Source: an uncultured Lachnospiraceae bacterium
Lineage (GTDB): Bacteria > Bacillota > Clostridia > Lachnospirales > Lachnospiraceae
Direction of reading: 5' to 3'
DNA: 20,329 bases
NCBI GenBank assembly: GCA_910577765.1
Contig: CAJTOV010000064.1
Span: 1 to 20,329 of the forward strand
The notes under the pieces were generated by a model. That model made no database searches. It was not told the origin of the DNA and saw only the letters and a list, made by a program, of their open reading frames with translations. The position numbers and the translations under genes are program-made. Shown here piece by piece: positions 13,927 through 20,329 of the stretch (positions are counted from its first letter, which is position 1; every line of letters starts with the position of its first letter).

Positions 13927-14075
13927 CTGTGAACACTTAACGAACCCGAGCCGAAGGCGAAAGGTGAGTTTAGTGAGAACGTCTGCCGGACTACTTAGCG
14001 AATGCGAGCCAAAGGCGAAGCATGAGGTTAGAAGTCCGGCTACTGTGAACACTTAACGAAGCTGAGCTAAAGGAG
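13926..14075 (+). repeat. Imperfect repeat array between accB and fabZ
   Basis: A perfect 19-bp direct repeat, ACTGTGAACACTTAACGAA, occurs at 13926-13944 and 14042-14060. A related middle unit (ACTTAGCGAATGCGAGCC) is enclosed by GCCGGACT (13985-13992) and its inverse AGTCCGGC (14033-14040). Each unit continues with a GAGCC-AAGGC-type segment. The third unit is truncated and ends in TAAAGGAG, which serves as the fabZ ribosome binding site. Confidence 0.85.
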
Positions 14076-14085
14076 ACAAACAGTA

Positions 14086-14517
14086 ATGAAAATGGGAATC
14101 AAGGAAATTCAGGAAATCATCCCCCACCGTCATCCGTTTCTGCTGATTGACTGTATCGAGGAGCTGGAACCGGGTGTGCGGGCTGTGGGATATAAATCAG
14201 TGACCTACAATGAGCCCCAGTTCAACGGGCATTTTCCCCAGGAGCCGGTGATGCCGGGGGTCCTGATGGTGGAGGCCCTGGCCCAGGTAGGGGCGGTGGC
14301 CATCTTAAGCGTGGAAGCCAACAGGGGAAAGACCGCTTACTTCGGAGCCATTGACAAGTGCAAGTTCAAACAGAAGGTAGTGCCCGGAGACCGGCTGCGT
14401 CTGGAGTGCGAGATCATCCGCCAGAAAGGGCCGGTAGGAGTAGGCAGGGCAGTTGCCACCAACCAGGACGGCAAGGTAGCCGTGTCTGCGGAGTTAACCT
14501 TTATGATCGGATCGTGA
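14086..14517 (+). CDS. fabZ: 3-hydroxyacyl-ACP dehydratase
   Basis: FabZ dehydrates 3-hydroxyacyl-ACP to trans-2-enoyl-ACP through a hot-dog fold. The catalytic pair is His14 (PHRHPFLLID) and Glu63 (PGVLMVEALAQVG). The length of 143 aa is normal. AAAGGAG (14069-14075) lies ten bases before the ATG and is part of the upstream repeat array. An alternative ATG two codons downstream (14092) is possible. No FabA-like or FabM-like isomerase accompanies it. The stop overlaps the accC Shine-Dalgarno sequence. Confidence 0.96.
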   Translation: MKMGIKEIQEIIPHRHPFLLIDCIEELEPGVRAVGYKSVTYNEPQFNGHFPQEPVMPGVLMVEALAQVGAVAILSVEANRGKTAYFGAIDKCKFKQKVVPGDRLRLECEIIRQKGPVGVGRAVATNQDGKVAVSAELTFMIGS

Positions 14518-14528
14518 GGAAAATATCC

Positions 14529-15881
14529 ATGTTTGATAAGATTTTAATTGCCAACCGCGGCGAGATTGCGGTGCGGATTATCCGTGCATGCCGGGAAATG
14601 GGCATCAAGACGGTTGCGGTATATTCGGAGGCAGACCGGGAGAGCCTGCACACCCTGCTGGCAGACGAGGCGATCTGCATCGGCCCGGCTGCCTCTTCCC
14701 AGAGCTATCTGGACATGGAGCGGATTCTGTCTGCCACGGTAGCCATGAAGGCCGAGGCCATTCATCCGGGCTTTGGATTCCTGTCGGAAAATGCCAGGTT
14801 CGCGGAGATGTGTGCCCGGTGCAACATTACATTTATCGGCCCTTCTGCGGAGATTATCAGCCGCATGGGCAACAAGTCCGAGGCCCGCAAGACCATGATC
14901 GACGCAGGGGTTCCGGTGGTGCCGGGAGGCCGGGAGGCTGTCCATACGGCGGCAGAGGCCTTAGAGCTTGCAAGGTCCATCGGGTTCCCGGTGATGATCA
15001 AGGCTTCCTCCGGCGGCGGCGGCAAGGGTATGCGGATTTCCTATGGGGAGGAAGATTTTGAGTCCAATTTCCAGAATGCCCAGATGGAGTCGGTAAAGGG
15101 ATTTTCCGACGATACCATGTACCTGGAGCGGTACATTGAGAAGCCCCGCCACATTGAGTTCCAGATCATGGCGGACCGGTACGGAAATGTGGTCCACTTG
15201 GGGGAGCGTGACTGCTCCATCCAGCGGCGGCACCAGAAGGTGCTGGAAGAATCCCCGTCCGTAGCCATTTCCGAGGAACTGAGACGGAAAATGGGGGAGA
15301 CCGCGGTGCGGGCCGCAAAGGCTGTGGGCTATGAAAATGCAGGCACCATTGAGTTTCTTCTGGACAAGAACAAGAATTTCTATTTTATGGAAATGAATAC
15401 CAGAATCCAGGTGGAGCATCCGGTGACCGAGGCAGTCAGCGGCCTGGACTTAATCAAGGAACAGATCCGGGTGGCAGCCGGGGAGCCTCTCAGTGTGCAG
15501 CAGAAGGACGTGTGCATTTTCGGCCATGCCATTGAGTGCAGGATCAATGCGGAGAACCCGGCAAAGAACTTTATGCCTTGTCCGGGTACCATTACCAACC
15601 TGCATCTTCCCGGAGGCTTCGGGGTGCGGATCGATACCCACATTTACAATGATTACAAGGTTCCGGCCAATTATGATTCCATGCTGATGAAGATTATCGT
15701 CCATGGGAAGGACCGGGAGGAGGCCATTGCCCGGATGCGCAGCATGCTGGGGGAAGTGATTATTGAGGGAATTGATACCAATCTGGATTTCCAGTATGAG
15801 ATTCTCAATCATCCGGCTTACCGGAACGGGGATACGGATACCCATTTTATTCCTACGTATTTCCCGGAGTATCATGGATAG
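14529..15881 (+). CDS. accC: Biotin carboxylase subunit of acetyl-CoA carboxylase
   Basis: AccC carboxylates the biotin on AccB with ATP and bicarbonate. The start FDKILIANRGEIAVRIIRAC is highly typical. The ATP-grasp domain shows the glycine loop SSGGGGKGMR (Gly162-165, Lys166), HIEFQIMAD, ERDCSIQRRHQKVLEE and EMNTRIQVEHPVTE. The length of 450 aa is standard. ATG 14529 has GAGGA (14516-14520) about eight bases upstream, overlapping the fabZ stop, so the two are probably coupled. A longer in-frame extension back to 14358 reads through fabZ in another frame and is not used. Confidence 0.97.
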   Translation: MFDKILIANRGEIAVRIIRACREMGIKTVAVYSEADRESLHTLLADEAICIGPAASSQSYLDMERILSATVAMKAEAIHPGFGFLSENARFAEMCARCNITFIGPSAEIISRMGNKSEARKTMIDAGVPVVPGGREAVHTAAEALELARSIGFPVMIKASSGGGGKGMRISYGEEDFESNFQNAQMESVKGFSDDTMYLERYIEKPRHIEFQIMADRYGNVVHLGERDCSIQRRHQKVLEESPSVAISEELRRKMGETAVRAAKAVGYENAGTIEFLLDKNKNFYFMEMNTRIQVEHPVTEAVSGLDLIKEQIRVAAGEPLSVQQKDVCIFGHAIECRINAENPAKNFMPCPGTITNLHLPGGFGVRIDTHIYNDYKVPANYDSMLMKIIVHGKDREEAIARMRSMLGEVIIEGIDTNLDFQYEILNHPAYRNGDTDTHFIPTYFPEYHG

Positions 15882-15952
15882 GGATTTTCCAGGCATGGGG
15901 CTGTGTCCCGGATATGGCGTAAATCGTCAACGGTTTGTGAAAATGGCGTAAA

Positions 15953-15975
15953 CAGTCCAGGAGCTGCCTGGGCTG
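15953..15975 (+). promoter_or_regulatory. Hairpin between accC and accDA
   Basis: CAGTCCAGG (15953-15961) pairs with CCTGGGCTG (15967-15975) over nine positions with one G-T, with loop AGCTG. No T-run follows. The surrounding 125-bp gap also repeats GGCGTAA three times (near 15916, 15945 and 15988). I see no gene in it. Confidence 0.5.
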
Positions 15976-16006
15976 TTGCAGGATAGCGGCGTAAGGGGGA
16001 ATTATT

Positions 16007-17833
16007 ATGATCAGAGATATGTTCAAGAAGACATATACCATCATAGATACCAAGTATCAGGCTAAGAAGAAGTCTGAGGAGCCCAACATTCCGGAAGGGC
16101 TCTGGAAGAAGTGCAACAAATGCGGCCAGCCCATCTATGTGGAGGATGTGAAGAGCAATCTCTATGTCTGTCCCAAGTGCGAGGGCTATTTCCGTGTCCA
16201 TGCCTACCGGAGGGTGAAAATGCTTCTGGACGAGGGAACCTTTGAAGAGTGGAACCAGGAGATGGAGTTTTCCAATCCCCTGGATTTTCCTGGTTATGAG
16301 AAGAAGGTGCTGGCAACCAGGGAGAAGACAGGGCTTAACGAGGCCGTTGTCACCGGAAAGGGGCGGATTCAGGGATATGAGGCGGCTGTAGGTGTCTGCG
16401 ATGCCCGGTTCTTTATGAGCAGCATGGGCCATGTGGTGGGAGAGAAGATCACGTATATGGTGGAGCGGGCGACCAGGGAGAAGCTTCCGGTGATTATCTA
16501 TGCCTGCTCCGGCGGGGCCAGAATGCAGGAGGGGATCGTGTCCCTGATGCAGATGGCCAAGACTTCGGCTGCACTGAAGCGGCACCATGAGGCAGGGCAG
16601 TTGTTTATCTCGGTGCTGACCGATCCGACTACGGGAGGTGTCACGGCCAGCTTTGCCATGCTGGGGGATATTATTCTGGCAGAGCCGGGAGCCCTGATCG
16701 GGTTTGCCGGTCCCAGGGTCATCGAGCAGACCATTGGCCAGAAGCTGCCGGAAGGGTTCCAGCGGGCGGAGTTTCTGCTGGAGCACGGGTTTGTGGATAA
16801 GATTGTAAAACGCAGTGAACAGCGGCAGGTGCTGGCGGATATATTGCGGATGCATGGGAAGACGGCGGCAGATGCAGGAACGGCAGCAGGCATGGCCGGA
16901 AGTGCTGGTGCGGAAGCGGGAATGGCGGCGGACGCTGCCGGAAGTGCTGGTGCGGAAGCGGCAGCAGGCGTGGCCGGCCGTGCCGCAGACAGATCTTGTG
17001 CAGCCGGGAAGAATTCCGGCCGCAAGGCAGGTAAAGGCTGGTCCGATTCAGACAGGACTGCCTGGGATACGGTGCTTTTGTCCCGGAAGGCGGACCGGCC
17101 TGTGGCCATGGATTATATAGAGATTCTGTTTGATGATTTTATGGAGTTTCACGGAGACCGGTATTTTGGTGATGACGGGGCCATTGTAGGCGGCATTGCC
17201 ACCTTCCACGGGATGCCGGTAACGGTTATCGGCCAGCAGAAGGGCAGAAATACCAAGGAAAACATTAAGCGCAATTTTGGAATGCCGTCCCCGGACGGGT
17301 ACCGGAAGGCTCTGCGGCTTATGAAACAGGCAGAGGATTTCGGGCGTCCGGTGGTGTGTTTCGTGGATACGCCGGGAGCTTTCTGCGGGCTGGAGGCAGA
17401 GGAGCGGGGCCAGGGCGAGGCCATTGCCCGCAACCTGTTCGAAATGTCTGCCATGACGGTTCCGGTGCTGTCCATTGTCATCGGGGAGGGTGGCAGCGGC
17501 GGTGCCCTGGCCATGGCAGTTGCCAATGAGGTGTGGATGCTGGAAAATGCCATCTACTCCATTCTGTCGCCGGAGGGATTCGCTTCCATTCTGTGGAAGG
17601 ACAGCCGGAAAGCAGCGGATGCGGCCAAGGTGATGAAGATTACGGCAGCGGACCTTTACAGCCAGGGACTGATCGAGCGGGTGATTCCCGAAGAGGAGCC
17701 TGCCTGCGCCGATACGATTCCGGAGCTGGTGGCGGATATGGACCTTTATATGGAAGAATTTTTTGACCGGTTCAGAGGTATGACCGGGGAAGAGATCCGG
17801 GAGCAGCGGTACCAGAGGTTCCGGGGAATCTGA
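16007..17833 (+). CDS. accDA: Fused acetyl-CoA carboxylase carboxyltransferase, beta (AccD) plus alpha (AccA)
   Basis: The carboxyltransferase moves CO2 from biotin to acetyl-CoA, making malonyl-CoA. Most bacteria use two proteins; here both are in one 608-aa chain. Residues 1-280 are AccD: a zinc ribbon with Cys36, Cys39, Cys55 and Cys58, then the crotonase-fold core with SGGARMQEG and DPTTGGV. Residues about 285-347 are a low-complexity Ala/Gly linker with an internal repeat. From about residue 348 the chain is AccA: MDYIEILFDDFMEFHGDR, GGIATFHGMPVTVIGQQKGR, VDTPGAFCGLEAEERGQ and GEGGSGGALAM. AccA lacks much of its usual N-terminal helical region. AAGGGGGA (15993-16000) sits six bases before the ATG. 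No stop or frameshift separates the halves, so the fusion looks genuine. Confidence 0.94.
   Translation: MIRDMFKKTYTIIDTKYQAKKKSEEPNIPEGLWKKCNKCGQPIYVEDVKSNLYVCPKCEGYFRVHAYRRVKMLLDEGTFEEWNQEMEFSNPLDFPGYEKKVLATREKTGLNEAVVTGKGRIQGYEAAVGVCDARFFMSSMGHVVGEKITYMVERATREKLPVIIYACSGGARMQEGIVSLMQMAKTSAALKRHHEAGQLFISVLTDPTTGGVTASFAMLGDIILAEPGALIGFAGPRVIEQTIGQKLPEGFQRAEFLLEHGFVDKIVKRSEQRQVLADILRMHGKTAADAGTAAGMAGSAGAEAGMAADAAGSAGAEAAAGVAGRAADRSCAAGKNSGRKAGKGWSDSDRTAWDTVLLSRKADRPVAMDYIEILFDDFMEFHGDRYFGDDGAIVGGIATFHGMPVTVIGQQKGRNTKENIKRNFGMPSPDGYRKALRLMKQAEDFGRPVVCFVDTPGAFCGLEAEERGQGEAIARNLFEMSAMTVPVLSIVIGEGGSGGALAMAVANEVWMLENAIYSILSPEGFASILWKDSRKAADAAKVMKITAADLYSQGLIERVIPEEEPACADTIPELVADMDLYMEEFFDRFRGMTGEEIREQRYQRFRGI
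16895..16961 (+). repeat. In-frame 25-bp direct repeat in the AccD-AccA linker
   Basis: A 25-bp sequence beginning GCCGGAAGTGCTGGTGCGG occurs perfectly at 16895-16919 and 16937-16961. The 42-bp period equals 14 codons and gives AGSAGAEA twice. Other, weaker GCAGCAGGC-like repeats surround it. Confidence 0.9.
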
Positions 17834-17889
17834 TGTTGGAACGGAAGCGGTAACCGGATGCGGAAGTGTCCCGGAGATCAGGATGGATA

Positions 17890-17907
17890 GCCGGAGCCGG
17901 CTCCGGC
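17890..17907 (+). repeat. Perfect 18-bp palindrome between accDA and the FabX-like gene
   Basis: GCCGGAGCCGGCTCCGGC reads the same on both strands with no spacer. It lies 22 bp before the start of the FabX-like gene. With no loop it cannot form a normal hairpin over its full length. It could be a protein-binding site, or chance in GC-rich sequence. Confidence 0.6.
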
Positions 17908-17928
17908 GGAGAGCGGCAGGAGAGGATT

Positions 17929-19023
17929 ATGAGTATATTTAAACCACTGGTAATTGGTGACTTGAAGGCGGAGCGTCCGGTAATTCAGGGCGGCATGGGA
18001 GTGGGCATCAGCCTATCTTCCCTGGCCGGCGCTGTGGCGAAAGCCGGAGGGATCGGGATCATTTCCACGGCCCAGATCGGTTTCCGGGACCCTGACTTTT
18101 TAAAGGCGCCCCTGGAGGCCAATCTGCGGGCTATTAAGACGGAGTTTGACAAGGCCAGAGCTCTGGCGCCCAAGGGGATTCTGGGCTTTAACATCATGGT
18201 GGCCACAAAGAATTATGCCCTGTATGTAAAGGAGGCGGTGAAGGCCGGTGCGGACCTGATCATCTCCGGAGCAGGACTTCCGGTGTCCCTGCCGGAGTTT
18301 GTCAAGGGAACGAAGACACGGATTGCGCCTATTGTGTCCACGGCCAAGTCGGCTCTGGTGATCTGCAGGATGTGGGACCGGAAGTTTGGCCGGGTGCCGG
18401 ATCTGGTGGTGATTGAGGGGCCTCTGGCCGGAGGGCATCTGGGATTTTCCAGGGAGCAGCTGGCAGAGTACGGTGCTGACACGGAAAATGTTCCCGATAC
18501 CTATGACCAGGCTTCCTATGACCGGGAGATCCGGGAAATCATGGGTGTGGTGAAGGAGTACGGGGACAAGTACAGTCAGCATATTCCGGTGGTGGTGGCC
18601 GGCGGAATCTATGACCGGGAGGATGTGGAGCATGCCATGGACTTAGGGGCCGACGGGGTGCAGGTGGCTACCCGGTTCGTTACCACCCAGGAGTGCGACG
18701 CGCCCATGAGCTACAAGCAGGCTTATATAGATGCCAGGAAAGAAGATATTGTGATTACCAAAAGTCCGGTGGGAATGCCGGGGCGGGCCATCCGAAATAA
18801 GTTTCTGGAGTATGTGGCGGAGCACAAGGCGGAGATCCGGCACTGTTACCAGTGTCTGGAGCATTGTGATCCAAAGAATATTCCTTACTGTATCACCCGG
18901 GCGCTGTCCAATGCGGCGGAGGGGGATCTGGACCATGCCCTTCTGTTCTGCGGAAGCAATGCTTACCGGGCAGACCGGATTGAGACGGTGGAGCAGGTAA
19001 TGGAGGCCCTGGTGGGGGCTTAA
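17929..19023 (+). CDS. NMO-family flavoprotein resembling Helicobacter FabX (candidate acyl-ACP dehydrogenase/isomerase)
   Basis: Automatic annotation would probably say nitronate monooxygenase. The FMN TIM-barrel is clear: RPVIQGGMGVGISLSSLAG, LGFNIMVAT, ISGAGLPVSLPEF, VVAGGIYDREDVEHAM and VQVATRF. The catalytic His of the superfamily is His170 in GPLAGGHLGF. Unlike FabK it carries a four-cysteine cluster, Cys306-x2-Cys309-x3-Cys313-x7-Cys321, then NAYRAD near the end. From memory, H. pylori FabX has the same length (about 363 aa), the same GGMGVGIS, EGPL.GGH.GF and KSPVG.P.RAI stretches, and a C-terminal [4Fe-4S] cluster; it converts decanoyl-ACP to trans-2- and cis-3-decenoyl-ACP. AGGAGAGG at 17918-17925 supports ATG 17929. 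It lies 95 bp after accDA on the same strand, probably in the same operon. Family membership is sure; the FabX role is inference. Confidence 0.8.
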   Translation: MSIFKPLVIGDLKAERPVIQGGMGVGISLSSLAGAVAKAGGIGIISTAQIGFRDPDFLKAPLEANLRAIKTEFDKARALAPKGILGFNIMVATKNYALYVKEAVKAGADLIISGAGLPVSLPEFVKGTKTRIAPIVSTAKSALVICRMWDRKFGRVPDLVVIEGPLAGGHLGFSREQLAEYGADTENVPDTYDQASYDREIREIMGVVKEYGDKYSQHIPVVVAGGIYDREDVEHAMDLGADGVQVATRFVTTQECDAPMSYKQAYIDARKEDIVITKSPVGMPGRAIRNKFLEYVAEHKAEIRHCYQCLEHCDPKNIPYCITRALSNAAEGDLDHALLFCGSNAYRADRIETVEQVMEALVGA

Positions 19024-19040
19024 GGGTAATGGAGATCCTT

Positions 19041-19069
19041 GCATAAAGATGGTTTTCTGTCCATAGACT
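19041..19069 (+). promoter_or_regulatory. Candidate sigma-E (mother-cell) promoter for spmAB
   Basis: GCATAAA (19041-19047), a 14-bp spacer and CATAGACT (19062-19069) fit the B. subtilis sigma-E pattern as I know it, ATA-N16-CATACA-N-T: the ATA is present, the spacing is exactly 16, and the -10 differs at one position. SpmA/SpmB are made in the mother cell in Bacillus, so the context agrees. Confidence 0.6.
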
Positions 19070-19086
19070 GGTTGTAAAGAATGTAT

Positions 19087-19125
19087 CCCGGAGTCCGGCC
19101 ATGCCGGATTTTGTGAGACTCCGGG
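19087..19125 (+). promoter_or_regulatory. Leader hairpin upstream of spmA
   Basis: CCCGGAGTC (19087-19095) and GACTCCGGG (19117-19125) pair perfectly over 9 bp, with an inner CCGGC-CAT-GCCGG hairpin starting within the loop side. It lies between the candidate sigma-E promoter and the spmA ribosome binding site. It could end transcription from the fab operon (no T-run, so weakly) or structure the spmAB leader. Confidence 0.6.
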
Positions 19126-19157
19126 AGTACATCAGAAGGTCTGGGAGGAAAACGGCA

Positions 19158-19736
19158 TTGCTGAATTATCTTTGGAGTTTCATGATTCTGGCAGGTTTGT
19201 TCTGGGGGATGGTAACAGGCAGCCTGGAGGGGGTGACCCAGGGGCTGTTGGATTCTGCGAAGGATGCGGTGACCCTGGGTCTTACTATGCTGGGAATCAT
19301 GTCTTTCTGGAGCGGAATCCTGGAGGTGGGCAACCGGGCCGGGGTTCTGGACTGGCTGTCCGGGAAAATGGCCCCGGTGCTGCATTTTCTCTTCCCGGAC
19401 CTGCCCGGGGACCATCCGGCCTTAAAGCCCATTGCGGTCAATATGACGGCTAACATGCTGGGACTGGGCATGGCAGCCACACCGGCCGGGCTGGAGGCCA
19501 TGAAGAAGATGAAAACGGCAGGGGAAAGGGCCACGGATTCCATGTGCACCTTCCTGATTCTGAATATTTCTTCGTTGCAGCTTGTGCCCATTACCATGGT
19601 GGCCTACCGGGCCCAGTACGGCTCGGAGAATCCCATGGCTGTGCTGGGTCCGGCCCTGGCGGCTACGGCCTGCTCCACCCTGGCGGCTGTGGTGTTCTGC
19701 AAGGCCATGGACGTATGGAGGGGGAAAAATCTATGA
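19158..19736 (+). CDS. spmA: Spore maturation protein A
   Basis: SpmA is a membrane protein with a nucleoside-recognition (Gate-like) domain. With SpmB it is needed for proper spore-core dehydration and heat resistance. Hydrophobic segments begin at LWSFMILAGLFWG, then TLGLTMLGIMSFWSGI, NMTANMLGLGMAATPAGLEA (the conserved family segment), FLILNISSLQLVPITMVAY and PALAATACSTLAAVVF. I favour the TTG at 19158: GGAGG (19144-19148) lies nine bases upstream and the 192-aa product matches the Bacillus length. An ATG at 19101 is in frame but has no ribosome binding site and lies inside a hairpin. The stop overlaps the spmB start (ATGA). Confidence 0.9.
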   Translation: MLNYLWSFMILAGLFWGMVTGSLEGVTQGLLDSAKDAVTLGLTMLGIMSFWSGILEVGNRAGVLDWLSGKMAPVLHFLFPDLPGDHPALKPIAVNMTANMLGLGMAATPAGLEAMKKMKTAGERATDSMCTFLILNISSLQLVPITMVAYRAQYGSENPMAVLGPALAATACSTLAAVVFCKAMDVWRGKNL

Positions 19737-20248
19737 TGGTCTGGATTTCCCGGATGATCGTTCCCCTGGTCATTTTCGGCATGGTGGGCATGGGCGTTCT
19801 GGGGAAACGTCCTGTGTTTGATGATTTTCTGGATGGGGCCAGAGACGGTATGAAAGCCGTGGCAGAGGTGCTGCCTACCCTGGTCGGCCTGATGACCGCG
19901 GTGGGAGTTCTGCGTGCTTCCGGCCTCCTGGAAGTTCTGGCAGACCTTCTGGCTGTCCCGGCAGAATTGCTTCATCTTCCGGCAGAGCTGGTGCCCCTGA
20001 CTCTGGTCCGGCTGGTATCCAATTCGGCAGCAACCGGATTACTGCTGGACCTGTTCGGAAAATACGGCCCGGATTCCTTTCTGGGAATGGCCGGTTCCGT
20101 CATGATGAGCTGCACGGAAACCGTATTTTACTGTATCAGTATTTATTTCGGTTCCGTCCAGGTAACCAGGACCCGATATACGGTTCCCGGCGCTCTGATT
20201 GCCACGGCAGCCGGGGTGGCGGCCAGCATCTGGCTGGCCGGATATTGA
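19733..20248 (+). CDS. spmB: Spore maturation protein B
   Basis: Partner of SpmA with the same nucleoside-recognition/Gate fold. The 171-aa product is almost wholly membrane-embedded: ISRMIVPLVIFGMVGMGVL, VLPTLVGLMTAVGVLRASG, LVRLVSNSAATGLLLDLF, GSVMMSCTETVFYCISIYFG and ALIATAAGVAASIWLAG. The conserved SNSAATGLL and SCTETVFY stretches identify SpmB. ATG 19733 overlaps the spmA stop as ATGA, giving coupled translation; GGAGG at 19717-19721 is the ribosome binding site. A second ATG at 19736 is equally usable. A longer in-frame extension from 19544 runs through spmA and is not real. Confidence 0.93.
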   Translation: MMVWISRMIVPLVIFGMVGMGVLGKRPVFDDFLDGARDGMKAVAEVLPTLVGLMTAVGVLRASGLLEVLADLLAVPAELLHLPAELVPLTLVRLVSNSAATGLLLDLFGKYGPDSFLGMAGSVMMSCTETVFYCISIYFGSVQVTRTRYTVPGALIATAAGVAASIWLAGY

Positions 20249-20277
20249 GAGTTACAGTCCACGGTGGGGGGAGACAT

Positions 20278-20326
20278 CTTCTTGTCCGGCTATGCCGGAC
20301 AAGAAGCATCGGGCGTTCGCCCGATG
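20278..20326 (+). repeat. Tandem hairpins after spmB, running to the window edge
   Basis: CTTCTTGTCCGGC-TAT-GCCGGACAAGAAG (20278-20306) is a perfect 13-bp stem with a 3-nt loop. CATCGGGC-GTTC-GCCCGATG (20307-20326) follows with no gap. No T-run is visible in the three remaining bases. The pair may be the spmAB terminator or the first part of a palindromic repeat like the one after fabD. Confidence 0.8.
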
Positions 20327-20329
20327 TGG

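Noticed and set aside
13926..14075. Possible CRISPR-like array between accB and fabZ
   Set aside because: The units are imperfect, the spacing is irregular, only the outer copies are identical, and no cas genes are nearby. It fits an intergenic palindromic repeat better.
17929..19023. Calling this gene a plain nitronate monooxygenase or a second FabK
   Set aside because: FabK and typical nitronate monooxygenases lack the C-terminal four-cysteine cluster, and the operon context points to fatty-acid chemistry.
19101..19157. ATG 19101 as the spmA start
   Set aside because: No Shine-Dalgarno precedes it, it lies within a stable hairpin, and the added residues are charged and unlike the SpmA N-terminus.

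Overview
The window looks like a chromosomal core-gene region of a fairly GC-rich, spore-forming, anaerobic Firmicute, most probably a member of the Lachnospiraceae. This rests on spore-maturation genes (spmA/spmB), a Streptococcus/Clostridium-type fatty-acid gene order, RicT with its cysteine pairs, and the style of the proteins. No species name can be supported from sequence alone.

Layout. (1) 1-181: the end of a tRNA operon (tRNA-Phe, tRNA-Lys, then an intrinsic terminator). (2) 189-416: a small conserved-looking protein of unknown function on the minus strand with its own promoter. (3) 543-6756: a plus-strand block that mirrors the Bacillus subtilis yaaO-tmk-holB-yaaT-yabB-yabC neighbourhood: PLP-dependent Orn/Lys/Arg decarboxylase-like protein, guanylate-kinase-like protein (in the tmk position), holB, ricT, tRNA1(Val) methyltransferase and rsmI. 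(4) 6811-7517: the wreck of an AAA-ATPase/PD-(D/E)XK-type gene with two internal deletions. (5) 7620-17833: a complete type II fatty-acid synthesis and acetyl-CoA carboxylase operon in the order fabH-acpP-fabK-fabD-fabG-fabF-accB-fabZ-accC-accDA, the streptococcal order but without fabT and fabM, and with AccD and AccA fused. It starts with a near-consensus promoter followed at once by a TTTGA-N3-TCAAA palindrome like the FabT operator. (6) 17929-19023: a second flavoprotein of the FabK/NMO superfamily, with a four-cysteine cluster, which resembles Helicobacter FabX. (7) 19158-20248: spmA-spmB behind a candidate sigma-E promoter, ending in tandem hairpins cut by the window edge.

How the genes work together. 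AccB, AccC and AccDA make malonyl-CoA; FabD loads it onto AcpP; FabH starts chains; FabF, FabG, FabZ and FabK run the elongation cycle. No recognised unsaturated-fatty-acid enzyme (FabA, FabM, FabN) is present, so the FabX-like protein directly after accDA is the best local candidate for introducing the cis double bond. This is the most interesting hypothesis in the window.

A second theme is repeats. There are at least three kinds of short palindromic intergenic element: a 31-bp hairpin that supplies the stop codon of two genes, a 38-bp direct repeat around a nested-hairpin insert after fabD, and a repeat array between accB and fabZ that carries the fabZ ribosome binding site. Three housekeeping proteins also carry repeat-expanded low-complexity segments. 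No stretch over 300 bases lacks a gene or gene remnant. No CRISPR array, rRNA or intact insertion sequence was seen.
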